Part shown: positions 11,991 through 21,954 of the stretch, piece by piece | How the letters are laid out: each line of letters begins with the position of its first letter | Position numbering within the stretch: the first letter of the stretch is position 1 | From: Isoetes taiwanensis | Taxonomy: Eukaryota; Streptophyta; Lycopodiopsida; Isoetales; Isoetaceae | Reading direction: 5' to 3' | Length of the DNA stretch: 64,000 nt | Assembly (NCBI GenBank): GCA_021234155.1 | Contig: JAJEKV010000049.1 | Location: 10,018,292-10,082,291, forward strand | Program-made: the position numbers and the translations under genes | The notes under the pieces: model-generated | The model's database searches: none | The model's input: the letters and a program-made list of their open reading frames with translations, nothing else | What the model was told of the DNA's origin: nothing

Positions 11991-12866
11991 GAATTCATGA
12001 TTGGCCACCGGAAAGCCCACTTGTTTTGGGCTTTGGTAGAGCCTGTTTTTCTTGTATGGTTTCAAGTGTGGGGGCACGCCATTAGTGCTAGTGCTTGGGA
12101 GAGCTTGGGGCGGGTGCAAAAGTCCTTTCTCACTTACGCCTCGGAGTTAAAACAACGGTGCCCTATGCTATTCTTTTACAAGAGACGGGTTTTGGCCTCT
12201 TCAACATTCCCGCCATGAAGCGTCATCTCCACTATATCCGCAAGGTGCACCACATGGATGATGTTAGGTATCCGTTCTTGCACTTGCCATGGCTGAATCT
12301 CCTCGGCGTTTGAAACGATGTTGGAAAGAGCATTGCACTACATGGTTTTGCCCGTTGGGAAACGTAAACCGCGAGCACTTCCCGATGCTTGCCAGTTCTG
12401 ATCCCGGGCTTTTGCAACAATATCTCAATGGTCGTTTTTCTCAAAAGATATGGGACGCAGATTACTTTGGTCCAAGTGAAAATCGGTCATTATCATGCAC
12501 ACATAAATCCCACCTTGGCACCAGGGCCCCAAGCTTATTTGCTTGCTTCATTGTCCAGAACAAGCTTGTAGCTATTGCATCAATTCCCGCATACGGGTCC
12601 CACTGTGCTACGGATTGAGCGGTAGATGGGGGCGGCCGCAATTGCCGCTGAAGCGAGACTATGTGCCTGTGCCCGATTGTGTTATTGAAGATGAAAGCCA
12701 TACTCTTCGAAGTTGCCTCGCTTTTGAGATAGTCGGAATCATTTTTTTGACCTTATCATTCCATTCCACGCTTCCACAAGTTCTCAGAGCACCATCTGTG
12801 CATGACTTGGCATTATACATACTTGAGGTTCTAGATAAACATCTGCAATTACTGAACCCTCAGTAG
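11991..12866 (+). pseudogene. LINE family A ORF2 C-terminal region
   Basis: Frames 11997-12618 and 12543-12866 encode the region after the RT: a thumb-like stretch (LVEPVFLVWFQVWGHAIS, RVQKSFL) and then a cysteine-containing end (CVIEDESHTLRSCLAF) that occupies the place of the zf-RVT-like domain. The minus-strand LINE at 53504-54085 has a better preserved version (CLGCLDPVVETEQHTFLECA), which supports this reading. Multiple frameshifts are present. Confidence 0.75.
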
Positions 12867-13036
12867 TCATTATCTCCGCTTGTCTAGTATCATCATTACT
12901 GTAAAGGTTTTTCCCTTGAAAACCTTTCGAGGCAGGGGGTTTTTTAATCCTAGTAGTAATGATTGTACTAGCCCATTGTATGGGTCCCATGACCTATTGG
13001 TCTCCGTGGACGTTAAAAAAACTATTCTATTCTATT
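12867..13036 (+). promoter_or_regulatory. Structured 3' UTR and terminal motif of LINE family A
   Basis: After the coding region a 16-nt arm (TAGTATCATCATTACT, about 12886) pairs with AGTAATGATTGTACTA near 12954, with two mismatches. It encloses a 9-bp hairpin (AAAGGTTTT / AAAACCTTT) and the unpaired block GGTTTTTTAATCC. Then come GGGTCCCATGACCTATTGGTC, GTGGACGTTAAAA and three ATTCT units. In LINEs the RT recognises 3' UTR structure, so this is probably the template-recognition element (inference). Confidence 0.7.
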
Positions 13037-14100
13037 TGCTATAGACAGTGCTATAGATTTTGTTTTTTATTCTTCCATGAAATCAAGCTTCCACTGAAAC
13101 ACATAGCAAAACCTGACGTGGATCTTCTTGTATCCAAATCTACTTCCCAGTCTGAATCTGTGAAAGCTTTTAAAAACATATCACGTTTCTATATTGAATG
13201 CTCAACTACCCTTTAATATCCCAGTACATGTTTCGCTATAGTCCAATGACATCTACCATGATTATTGTTAAACCCAGTTAGCAAATTTATCGCGAATGAT
13301 ATGTCAGCCCAGTGCTGTTAGCAATGTACAAAAGGCAACGATATGGCACGCCTTCCATATCTCTATTTTCCTGTTCTGTGGGGTCCCATGCTGCTAGAGA
13401 GTTTTTGACCTGGAACAATTGGAGTGTTTACCACCTTGCAATTCTCCATTTTGAACCTTTTTAATATTCCTTGTATGTTCTTCGCCTGAGTCAATGTAAG
13501 TGTTCTTTCTGTCCTATTTCTAGACACCTCCATTCCTAGAAAATTTTTAAGTTCACCAAGATCCATCATCTGAAACCTCTTTTTCAGAATGTTCTTAAAG
13601 GAAAGCAAATACTCCCTGTTATTGGATACCATAATATAGACATCTACGTATAGAGCTATCAAACAATAGCTATCTTTATTCTTAAAAAGATAGATATTTC
13701 TACCTGTATCAAATTTCTAAAAATTTGCCGTAGAAATTTATCCATACACTGATACCACTGTCTTTGAGTTTGTTTCAGACAATAAATGGCCTTTTTCAAC
13801 CTCCAAAATTTATTTGATCCTTTCTCAAAGCCTGGTGCTTGTTTCATATAGATTTCTTCATCAAGGTTAGCATTCAAAAAAAGCTGTCTTCACATCCATG
13901 TGATGTGCATCTAAGTCTCTGGCATTTGCCAATGCTAGCAACAATCTGATACTTGTAAGCTTCACCAATGGTGAGAATGTTTCATCATAATCCACACCCT
14001 TCATTTGTGAACACCCTTGCGCCACAAGTCTAGCCTTACTTCTTTTCTTTTTCATCAAGACCTGCATCATCCCCTCTTACAACATCATCATAAGCTATTT
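13037..14100 (-). pseudogene. Copia reverse transcriptase and start of RNase H
   Basis: Minus-strand frames, right to left: KARLVAQGCSQMKGVDYDET and HHMDVKTAFF (14070-13867), EEIYMKQAPGFEKGSNKFWR and AIYCLKQTQRQWYQ (13877-13659), then ALYVDVYIMVSNNREYL (13662 on) carrying the catalytic block, here YVDV instead of the YVDD expected in copia, MMDLGELKNFLGMEV and SQAKNI-like LTLTQAKNIQGILKRF. RNase H begins near 13180 (FTDSDWEVDLDTRRSTSGFA) and stops at the LINE junction. The altered YVDD alone would inactivate the polymerase. Confidence 0.9.
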
Positions 14101-15011
14101 GATAACGCAAAATTGAGAATATTCATTATTCCTGGCATATCAGTTTGTAATCTCTTACTTCTCATGCTGATGTCAGACCTGCCATATTTGCATTTGCTCA
14201 ATTCCACATATGATTGTGCTTCCTCTCTAAGTATCTCCGCTTGTGTTCTCCTCTTTCTTGGTCTATCGTGCTGCACTTCCTCTGCTTGTTCTAAAACAAT
14301 TTCATGTTCAATTGCCCTGTCACATTCAAAAATTTATTCACATCAAGTATAGGTAGGACTTGCCTCTCCACTATCATATTCTACTTTTCCATCATCATCA
14401 GAATCATAATTATCATCTCCACTGTTTTTGTTTTCTGACTCCAGTTTTGCAGCGCGCTTGTCATTGAGAGACTTACATTTATTTGCTTGCACAAAGTCTT
14501 TGTACACGATGTCTTCATCAAACACCACACCCCCGACTTACTATAATCTTTCTTGTTTGCGGATCATATAACCTGTACCCGTTGCTTTCAAGATCATAGC
14601 CTACTATGAGAAAAGTGATAGAGATCATCCAATTTTTGCATGTCTTCATCTAGCACATGAGTATACGCCATACACCCATATACCTTTAGCAAGCTGTATA
14701 TGCTACCAACATGGCCTCCACCCATATATTCTTAGGTGTTTCGTCAAGCAAACTTATAGAAGATATTCTATTTTGAATAAACACAGCAGACTTTAGTGTT
14801 TCCTTCCATAGAAATTTTGGCAAGCCTGCTTATTTCAACATTGCTCTTGTAGCATCCAACAAGGTCCTATTCTTATGTTCAGCAATACCATTTTGTTGTG
14901 GCATTGCTCTACATATTATTTGCCTTTTTATACCTGTTTATTTACAAAAAGATTCAAATGTCTTGGCCATGTATCCCTAGCTAGGCTTTTCACTCATCTC
15001 AGCAGAATTCT
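14101..15011 (-). pseudogene. Copia integrase, catalytic core end and C terminus
   Basis: Minus strand from about 14990: YMAKTFESFCK, then RAMPQQNGIAEHKNRTLLDA (about 14930-14860, containing the catalytic-type Glu of the Q.NGIAE block), LPKFLWKETLKSAVFIQNRI, YGVW-like NIWVEA, VGYDLESNGYRLYDPQTRKI and FDEDIVYKDF, then the acidic linker to RT. The first Asp of the core lies on the other side of the inserted element, at 16086 onwards. Confidence 0.88.
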
Positions 15012-15132
15012 ACAATGGTTGAGAGTGGGTAGCTGCATATTTGCACGCTACCCACAATGAAAAAACACAGGAAATATCCAGTTATATCATCTGGACCCTA
15101 AAAAAATTCTACAGATGTCGGTTAAGTGTACC

Positions 15133-15213
15133 TGCAGAGAGCTTATCACCGGGATTAAAAAACCACGCCCTTTCGGGTTTTCGAGGAAAAACCCTAGTGA
15201 TAAGCCCTCTGCA
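15133..15213 (-). repeat. Stem-loop cassette like the LINE family A 3' UTR
   Basis: On the minus strand outer arms TGCAGAGGGCTTATCAC and GTGATAAGCTCTCTGCA pair almost perfectly. They enclose an inner hairpin (GGGTTTT/AAAACCC) and the single-stranded block GGTTTTTTAATCC. The layout is the same as at 12886-12969, although the outer stem sequence is unrelated. Confidence 0.7.
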
Positions 15214-15452
15214 AGGGGCTTGGACACAACGTAAGGCTGCAAAAACAAACGCTCCCAGAGTCGCGCATCCCGTTGTACCTGCACATCAACAAACTAGAAC
15301 ACAAAGATAAAAACAACAACCTCGAAAAGCGAGGGGCTGGTCATGTGTGTCACGCGACAAAAAACAACCTCGAAAAAATGAGGGGCTGGTCATGCGTGCA
15401 CGCAACAAAAACAACATTTACAATAATGTACACATTAAGGAAGGGTGGGTGG

Positions 15453-16026
15453 GAGTCAAGGAAACTGCTGAGAGAGGAGAAAACGCCGATGAGAAGTCGA
15501 TGAAGAAGCTGCAAGAAATAGCGATCCCAAATTAACCAGAGCCACAGAAAATGCATACAATGCATGCAAGCATGCATCTGCAAGAGAAGCATGCTCGCCC
15601 ATTCGAGAATGCCGATCCGATGGCTCGGATCGATGGGATTCTCGAAGGGCTCGCATGAAAATAGATCAAAGTTCCCGACAAAAAGAGAACTTTCTTATCA
15701 AAATGGGACCGAGGTCGAAGGCTGAAGGATGGCAAAAAAAGGGACAAGATCAAGGAAGAACATGTCCCAATATGGAAAAAGACGCAAAACTGTCAAACCA
15801 ATCAGGGAGAAGCCCCCTCCTGGTATAAAAAAAAAAATAAGAGTCAAGGGAACTGCTGAGAGAGGAGAAAACGCTGATGAGAAGTCGATGAAGAAGCTGC
15901 AAGAAATAGCGATCCCAAATGAACCAGAGCCACAGAAAATGCATGCAATGCATGCATGCATGCATGCAAGAGATGCATGCTCGCCCATTCGAGAATGCCG
16001 ATCCGATGGCTCGGATCGATGGGATT
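15453..16026. repeat. 188-bp direct repeat, 388-bp spacing
   Basis: 15453-15640 and 15841-16026 are almost identical, from GAGTCAAGG to GGATCGATGGGATT. They differ mainly in the length of the ATGC-rich stretch (ATGCATGC units) and a few substitutions, so this duplication is younger than most of the window. Confidence 0.9.
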
Positions 16027-16085
16027 ATTCTCCTCTATCACTTCTCAAACAAAAAACTTTATTTTCCGTTTCTCTTTCACATTCT

Positions 16086-16800
16086 GCTACAAACATTTTG
16101 AATGCATGTAGCGTCTCATTTTTTTATTCTTAAGAGATACAATTTAGTCATTCTTAAATAATTACCAATAAAAGATACAAAGTATCACTTACCTGTTCTT
16201 CCAATAGTGTTATAGGACCACAAGGATCTGAGTGAATGAGCTCCATTCTCTTATTTGCTCTTGCTCCATGTTTCTTGAATGGTAGCGTTGATTGTTTACC
16301 AAACATACAACCTGACACAACAACCCTTTTGCATCATGTACTTCTATGTCTTTTATCAGACCAAGTTTATATAACTGCTTTAAATATTTTAAACTCCATG
16401 CCCAAGTCTCTCATGCCATAGTGTAACAACATCCAAAGCTTTTACATTAAGACTAAAAAGATGAGGAGAGCAAACATTATTCAATACGAACAAATTACCA
16501 ACACGCCTTGCCAATATTTTACATATGCATTTATCGAAATGCATTTCAAAATCTAAATCCACCAACTGGCGTACAGAAACTAAGTTCTTTACAAGCACTG
16601 GTACACACCAAAACATTTTTTTTAAGTTATTGGCCAACCGTCCAGATTATACAGATGCAACATACCTTTCTTCAAAACCTTCTGCGCCCTTCCATCTCCT
16701 AACTTCACATGTGAAGTTTTAGCTTTATCCTCCTGCTCAGTCAACAAACCTGAACCCTTCAAGACTGTTGCTTCAACTTCACTATCTAACAACTAGGGCA
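16086..16800 (-). pseudogene. Copia protease, GAG-pre-integrase and integrase start
   Basis: Minus strand from 16800: a decayed protease (TSHVKLGDGRAQKVLKKGML), then LVSVRQLVDLDFEMHFDKC (about 16590-16535) and the GAG-pre-integrase motif LWHERLGHGV (about 16420-16390). Next is integrase with KHGARANKRMELIHSDPCGP (about 16275-16215, containing the catalytic Asp region) and, less clearly, a frameshifted YF..FI.NY.RMT block and FKMFVAE at 16110-16086. The usual DSGAS protease centre was not readable. Confidence 0.85.
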
Positions 16801-17840
16801 TTCTCATCAATGTCTATTCTTGACATAAAAGAAGAACATGCAAGTGGAATTACCTCATTCTCGTTCTCTGTGTTGTCAACTACTTGCATTTCTTCAGCTC
16901 CTACATTTAAGACAGATGTACCTCCTCTTCTGCCTCTTCCCTTGAAGCTTGTTCTTCCTCTTCTGCCTCTATTCCGATTTGTATTTTTTGGGCTTGAGCA
17001 AGTTGTGGAGAGGTGGCCACAACCTCCACAATTATAACACATTATATTAGCCCTAATTTCAGCCTTTGCAGCCTTTGGATAATTAGATTTAAAATGCCCA
17101 TACTGCCCACATTTAAAATAAGCACCAACATGTGCCCTATTCTTTGCACTAGAAAAGCTTTCTTGAAGCCTTTCCTTCCCTCTTTTAACCACAAGCAATT
17201 TAGAAGACTCATTAATCTCAGCGTGTACAACTTTTTTTTTCGCTTCAGTTCAGTTCGAGCCATTCTCTCTGCATGATCTCTATCGCTTGTCACCTGTTTG
17301 ATTAAAGTAGAAATATTTTCTATATCCTAAAACATCTTAGCTATATTATTTTGTATGCCTCTTCAGATAAAACTACACTAGCAGCCTCAAGATCTGCAGA
17401 CAACCTATCAAATTTTTGAAATTGATCACTAAGACAGATTTTATCATCATATTTTAACTTTCTTAATTCTGACTCAAGCACATCAATCTGCACAAACGAT
17501 TTCCTCTCATATTGGCTAATCATATATTTCCACATCTCCTTAGGAGTAAGACCTCTGATTTTAAGTAAAATGCTACGACTTATCTTGCACATAATGATAC
17601 CCTTTGCTTGCAGCACCTTAAGAGCATCATACATCTTACCTTTAGCAGCACCATCACTGCCAGCTTCACCTTCAGATTTAACTGTAACTTTTACCTCACC
17701 TATTGCAGATGGATCTGCTATCTCCCAAAATCCTTCAAACATCACGATTTCTTGAATTTTTTCTTTTCAAATTTGAAATCCTCCTTCTCCTTTAAAAAAT
17801 CTATGTTCAACAGTGACACCCCAAATCTTGTAGCCATCCT
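16801..17840 (-). pseudogene. Copia gag with CCHC zinc knuckle
   Basis: The gag starts at an ATG near 17838, only about 15 nt after the primer-binding site (MATRFGVSLLNIDFLKEKED). A UBN2-type gag domain follows at 17745-17341 (ILLKIRGLTPKEMWKYMISQ, ESELRKLKYDDKICLSDQF). Two knuckles come next at about 17110-16990. The first is damaged (both outer Cys are Tyr: YFKCGQYGHFKSNY) and the second is a perfect CX2CX4HX4C (CYNCGGCGHLSTTC). Gag forms the particle shell and binds element RNA. At least two frameshifts are present. Confidence 0.88.
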
Positions 17841-17851
17841 GCTGCTATTAG

Positions 17852-17863
17852 ATCTGATACCAC
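17852..17863 (-). other. Copia primer-binding site
   Basis: Minus strand GTGGTATCAGAT directly follows the CA end of the 5' LTR. It matches the 3' end of initiator tRNA-Met (TGGTATCAGA). Confidence 0.9.
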
Positions 17864-18201
17864 TGATTGGAAAAAGCTCAATTCAAAATAAAATTTACTC
17901 TTTACTTATAGATTTCTCTGTCTTCAAGGGCTATGTGAACATCCGATACAGTACTGGAATCCAACATCAATCTAGATCGGTCTCGCACTTTACTATCCAG
18001 ATTTTCTAAATCCGGTTCAACTTCGACTCCTGTTCTTACTGTCCGCTCCTCTATTTTTCCATGCAGCAAAAATAGTGTTGCGTTACCCGATTTATTTTTT
18101 ACCGGGTCCAAACTGACCTGTATAAATCGACACATGTTGTCCCCCTTTCTTTTTGTAATCCATACCATACCATTATGATTAAACATGACCATTTCTCAGC
18201 A
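17864..18201 (-). repeat. Copia 5' LTR, 338 bp
   Basis: In element orientation it starts TGCTGAGAAATGG and ends CTTTTTCCAATCA. It is colinear with the LTR at 7352-7865. Transcription of the element would start here, but I could not assign a TATA box with confidence. Confidence 0.92.
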
Positions 18202-18460
18202 AAGAGCCATCTTGTAAATTTGAGATCTTGGACCATCTTGTTATAAATGCATGGCAAGGGGTTCACATCTATATGAATAAAAACATAATGTACGTTTGCT
18301 GAATTCAATACGTCTAAATTTGTTCAAGGCCCACTTCAATGCCAACCCAAGATGCTCCACACAAATCCATTTCTGCTCATGTGGAGTTAACAACCTGCTA
18401 GCATAGTAATTCACATCATAATGCTTTTGCTAATTTTTCTGACACAGTGTGACAGTACTA
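18202..18460 (-). mobile_element. Ty3/gypsy relic, right part: RNase H
   Basis: Minus strand: DVNYYASRLLTPHEQKWICV (about 18425-18365), EHLGLALKWALNKFR, then HIDVNPL and VQDLKFTRWL just before the AAGAG junction. Joining this to IIQEFELKYV at 7340 gives a continuous RNase H reading, which shows that the copia element split this gene. Sequence right of about 18460 is no longer recognisable. Confidence 0.82.
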
Positions 18461-19048
18461 AAGTTGAGTTGACTATATAAGGTTCTCACTTGTGATACAT
18501 TTATAAATCACCTTCTCCAAGACTGCAATATTACCATGATCCACTTGTAGAAGGGGAGAGTGATCAACCTAAGTAGAGAGAGACAGAGTGTATAATAGAG
18601 ACCTTGATCAAGCTAGGAAAATGGTGACTTTTTGTGTGTGCGTTGCGTAGACTTGGCATTTTGAGTCTTGGATCACTGAGTCTTTAGCTTTCTTGCAAGA
18701 TGCAGAGTTAGGCTCTAACAAAAGACTTAAAAGGTAATAGGAGAGGAATGGAATCAAGAAGCAGCCGGTTTGATTAAGCAGGGCCGGAACAGCATTGCTC
18801 TTGCAGATGACATAATCAGATCGGTTGTAAATATTCGATTACATCATCTTTTGGTCGAAGATGTCTTCTCGACGTCCACTTTATTGGTCGCAGATGTCCG
18901 CTACAGCCTTGATCGCTGACCTCATAGTTCGACCGTTCAGCCCTATATATATTTTGAATGTTAAAGACTTTGGCCTTTTTCCCAAAGGCCATCTGCTTAT
19001 CTTAAAGATCATCTCCTTAAAAGGCTCTATTTGTTTTTGAAGCACCTT

Positions 19049-19179
19049 TTCCTAAAGGCCTCAACTATCTAGTAATTAGCCTATAATTAAGCTTAAATAT
19101 CTCATGCAATGGTTTGTCTTAAACACCTTAAATTTCTTTCTCTTGTTCCCCATGGTCACTCCCCCAAGCACCACCATAT
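19049..19179 (-). repeat. Dispersed repeat, copy 1 (partner at 38037)
   Basis: About 130 bp is colinear with 38037-38176 (TAAAGGCC.CAACTATCTA..., TTGTTCCCC, GCACCACCATATCAATT). On the minus strand both copies keep the frame IDMVVL.GV.-.GNKRK, suggesting the end of a small basic coding segment from an unrecognised element. Confidence 0.7.
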
Positions 19180-19516
19180 CAATTCTTTTTCTTCCCGGAA
19201 TTGATCGTCCTTGATCAAGGAATTATATGGCAAAAATTTAACAAAACCAAGTCCATGTTTGCAACCCTAATTGAGTCCACAATCAGAAATAATCAAGTCC
19301 AGCCCTTTAGGCAAAAAATTTGTCCAGGCTTTAAGGCTAAAAAAATGTAAGACCAACTAATGTTGTCCAAAAGATATCTATTGTTTAAATTTGTATTTTC
19401 CGGTCTGGAGGAAATTGGATTTTTCTTTAGCTGATTTCCCTAAGGTTTTGGGGGTATTAGCAGCCGGGAAAAATTCTCGACTATCCAAAAATCAGGAATT
19501 TTTTTCCCTTCTTAGA

Positions 19517-19550
19517 AGATTTGGGATTTGGGATTTGGGATTTGGGCTAA
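19517..19550. repeat. Heptamer microsatellite GGGATTT
   Basis: About four consecutive units of GATTTGG. It is a one-base variant of the plant telomere heptamer TTTAGGG, but far too short to be telomeric. Confidence 0.85.
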
Positions 19551-21954
19551 CGGGCTGAGAGATTTGTGGCTTGAGGACACCATGTCGGCATGCATGCCAC
19601 GATGCAAGACGCCATGATTTAGGGCACATAAGGAAGGCTTCTAGATTTTTCAATCGATCTGCCAAAAATTTTTTGATCGATTTATGAACCCAGTCTCTAC
19701 TTTTATTGCAAATTTGTCTCTCAAAGAGGATCGACATACTGGAGCGTGGCTTTAGATCATGAATCTGATCTGCTATTTGCCTTTATATGGATTTCGATTT
19801 GTCAATTAGATGGCCTGTCAGTGGATTTTTAGCAGATGGTCTGGAAGGGCTTTTGTTTTTTCCAGGAAGGATTTGATTTCATCGAGTTGGTCTCTATATC
19901 ATTGAGTGTTTCTTGGATGTATGATGTGTGGTTCATCCACGTGTGTATGTTATATTGAGTGTTCTTTGAATGTATGATGTATGGTTCCTAGGTGTGCAAT
20001 GGCGCCGTGTTCCTGGGCAAAGATCTATACTTGGTGCGGAGAGCTCTATAGATTGGAGCTACAAATCTGCTTCTTATTCTGCAAGAAGGCCTTCAGTGAG
20101 ACATAACACATGCGTCATTATTCTGGTCCTGAAGCTTTGGCGATAAGGTATGGCAGATAAACAATGGCAGACAAATCTTTTTGACAAATCTATTATAGAG
20201 CTGCAACAGAGATTGTGATCAGTTTATCTATGTCCACTAGAATCTCAGACCAGGTATGTCCTCCACGCCTTTTCCACTATTTTAATTGACAATAGCTCTG
20301 CCATTGAAGCACCATTGTTGTGCCTGCACAAAGGTGCTAAAATACGTTTTGATGCAGTAATGGGCTTCAAGTCTAAACGTCCTTTCATATTCATCCTCTA
20401 AGCTTTCTAATATGATCAGGTAGATGGAGAAGCATATCATATGACGTTTTAAATTCAATCACAACTTTTAAGCTGTAAGTATGTCCATTATTATTTTTCA
20501 TGACCTGCCATTTAAAGTAGAAGCTTTAGCATCATAAATATGGAGTTAGACAAACATGGAATGTTGTTTTATTTGCTTAGATATATCCCTCAGTCACAAC
20601 AAGTGACATAGATGAACGACACGCCAAGCATGATGATCTGTTTTCTAAGTTAGTCTCATCTTACTTTGTTGAATAATTGATTATTTTTGCACATACATGC
20701 TTTACTGTTTCAGGCTAAATATAAATGCAAAATGCAACATGAAAGTTACAGAGGTCATATCTGTGTTTTGATTCATGTTGCATCTGTATTGCAGTTGTTG
20801 TTTGTTAGTACTATATAGATTTTTGGAATAGGGCATACGTTCACTTATTATATACAGAGAACCAGTATCAAGTTCTTAAGCCTCATATATTATTTGTACA
20901 TCTCCATGTTCTCTGCTTTTCTTATGCAATGTCAAACTTATGCACCGAAATAGAGATCCTGGACACGACTACAAGAATCAAACACTTATCTTGGCTTCTC
21001 TTATCGTGGCTTCTCTTATGCTTGCCCTTCTTCCATATTTGCAGACTTAATTGTTCTTCATGCTTCCTTTATGTTATAAAAAAATCTAACCATTCTATTA
21101 TACAGCTGCCACAGAGATTGTGATCAGTTTAGCTATATGTGATTTATTTTGGCTAGATGTGTAAGAATAATGGGATCTTGACATTTGAAGGACTGTTGTA
21201 AGACGTGCATGGAAGATTTGAATAGTTTGCTTGACCATTTGGAGACTTGATGGATGCATGTCTTGCATCTTATTGGGCTATCTTATTAAATCTGAATCAT
21301 GGTACGGTAGCTTAAACCATGCTCAAAAAGATATCGAAAATGAGGGAAAAACCATTGCTAATGGAATTTATTTCACTAACCAGTCCCGGATAGCAGAGTA
21401 TGATACAACACATTGTTGTAGTTCCAGATAAACTCCAGCTCCAGATATTGGTATTACGATGCCATAAGATGTGGTGCTGTCCCAAAGCTAGATTGTTATA
21501 TAAAGGCACATCATAGCAGCTAGATGCTAATTTAGATAGATCCTAACTACATGCAGGTCTGCCAAAACTTCAAAAGATGCAAAATATGCACTTGGAGTGC
21601 TTAAAGAAGTCTCTGCAGAGGTTGCATTGAATTGCCATTCCTACAAAGAAAGATGAAGCCTATCGTTATTCTAGAAGGTAAACTTGGGATTATTTTTCCA
21701 AGAAACAGATGGATGCAGGAGTTAGGATTTACTGTTTTCCCAAGTCCTCTATCATTGTAATTTGGTGAACTATGCTGCTCTTATAATGTCTGAATAGCTT
21801 GCAACATGTCTGAATCATTTTTAACTAGCAGGTTCTGCAAATTCTTCCTGACTTACACAAGAGTAATTCCTCTTTTGCATTCCATGCAGGATCATGAAAA
21901 CATCTACAGAAGTAGGATGGAAGGATCCACAACTATTGAGGTTAAACAAACCTA

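Larger units (their letters stand above)
8239..13036 (+). mobile_element. Near full-length LINE (family A) inserted in copia RNase H
   Basis: It carries in order a coiled-coil ORF1-like frame, an APE-type endonuclease, reverse transcriptase with YADD, a C-terminal region, a structured 3' UTR and an ATTCT microsatellite tail. A second, 5'-truncated copy lies inverted at 30433-33133. Its 3' terminus GTGGACGTTAAAA recurs at several other places in the window. I could not find a clean target duplication. Frames are interrupted, so it is a dead copy. Clade is not assigned: the GCPLSPTLFGLYIDQL block differs from the L1 at 29.7 kb. Confidence 0.9.
15012..16085. mobile_element. Unclassified 1.07-kb insert in copia integrase
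   Basis: The copia frame is lost at about 15012 and resumes at about 16086. ATTCT at both edges is a possible 5-bp duplication. Inside are a 9-bp perfect hairpin (15025-15055), an 81-bp inverted-repeat cassette (15133-15213), and a 188-bp direct repeat (15453-15640 and 15841-16026). No convincing protein is encoded; the open frames on both strands are probably fortuitous. The cassette resembles copia LTR R-U5 sequences as well as the LINE 3' UTR at 12886, so a solo LTR/TRIM or a LINE stub in minus orientation are both possible. Confidence 0.6.
7352..18201 (-). mobile_element. Complete but decayed Ty1/copia retrotransposon with three nested insertions
   Basis: The element is read right to left. 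It has a 5' LTR (18201-17864), a tRNA-Met-type primer-binding site, gag with a CCHC knuckle, protease, integrase, reverse transcriptase, RNase H, a polypurine tract and a 3' LTR (7865-7352). The domain order PR-INT-RT-RH is diagnostic of Ty1/copia. Both LTRs begin TG and end CA in the element's orientation, and a perfect AAGAG duplication flanks them. The element sits inside the RNase H codons of an older gypsy relic. It contains an L1-like stub in the 3' LTR, a 4.8-kb LINE in RNase H and a 1.07-kb unclassified insert in integrase. Without these it would be about 4.8 kb, a normal copia size. Stops and frameshifts in every domain mean it is not autonomous. Confidence 0.93.
18461..21954. other. 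No gene recognised; scattered repeats
   Basis: AT-rich sequence with only short open frames. Contents I can name: a dispersed repeat at 19049-19179, a GGGATTT run at 19517-19550, and a 41-bp segment (CTATTATAGAGCTGCAACAG...) at about 20189-20230 that recurs diverged at about 21095-21135. No protein domain is visible on either strand. Confidence 0.5.

Noticed and set aside
19517-19550. Interstitial telomere array
   Set aside because: The unit is GGGATTT (TTTGGGA), not TTTAGGG, and only about four copies exist.
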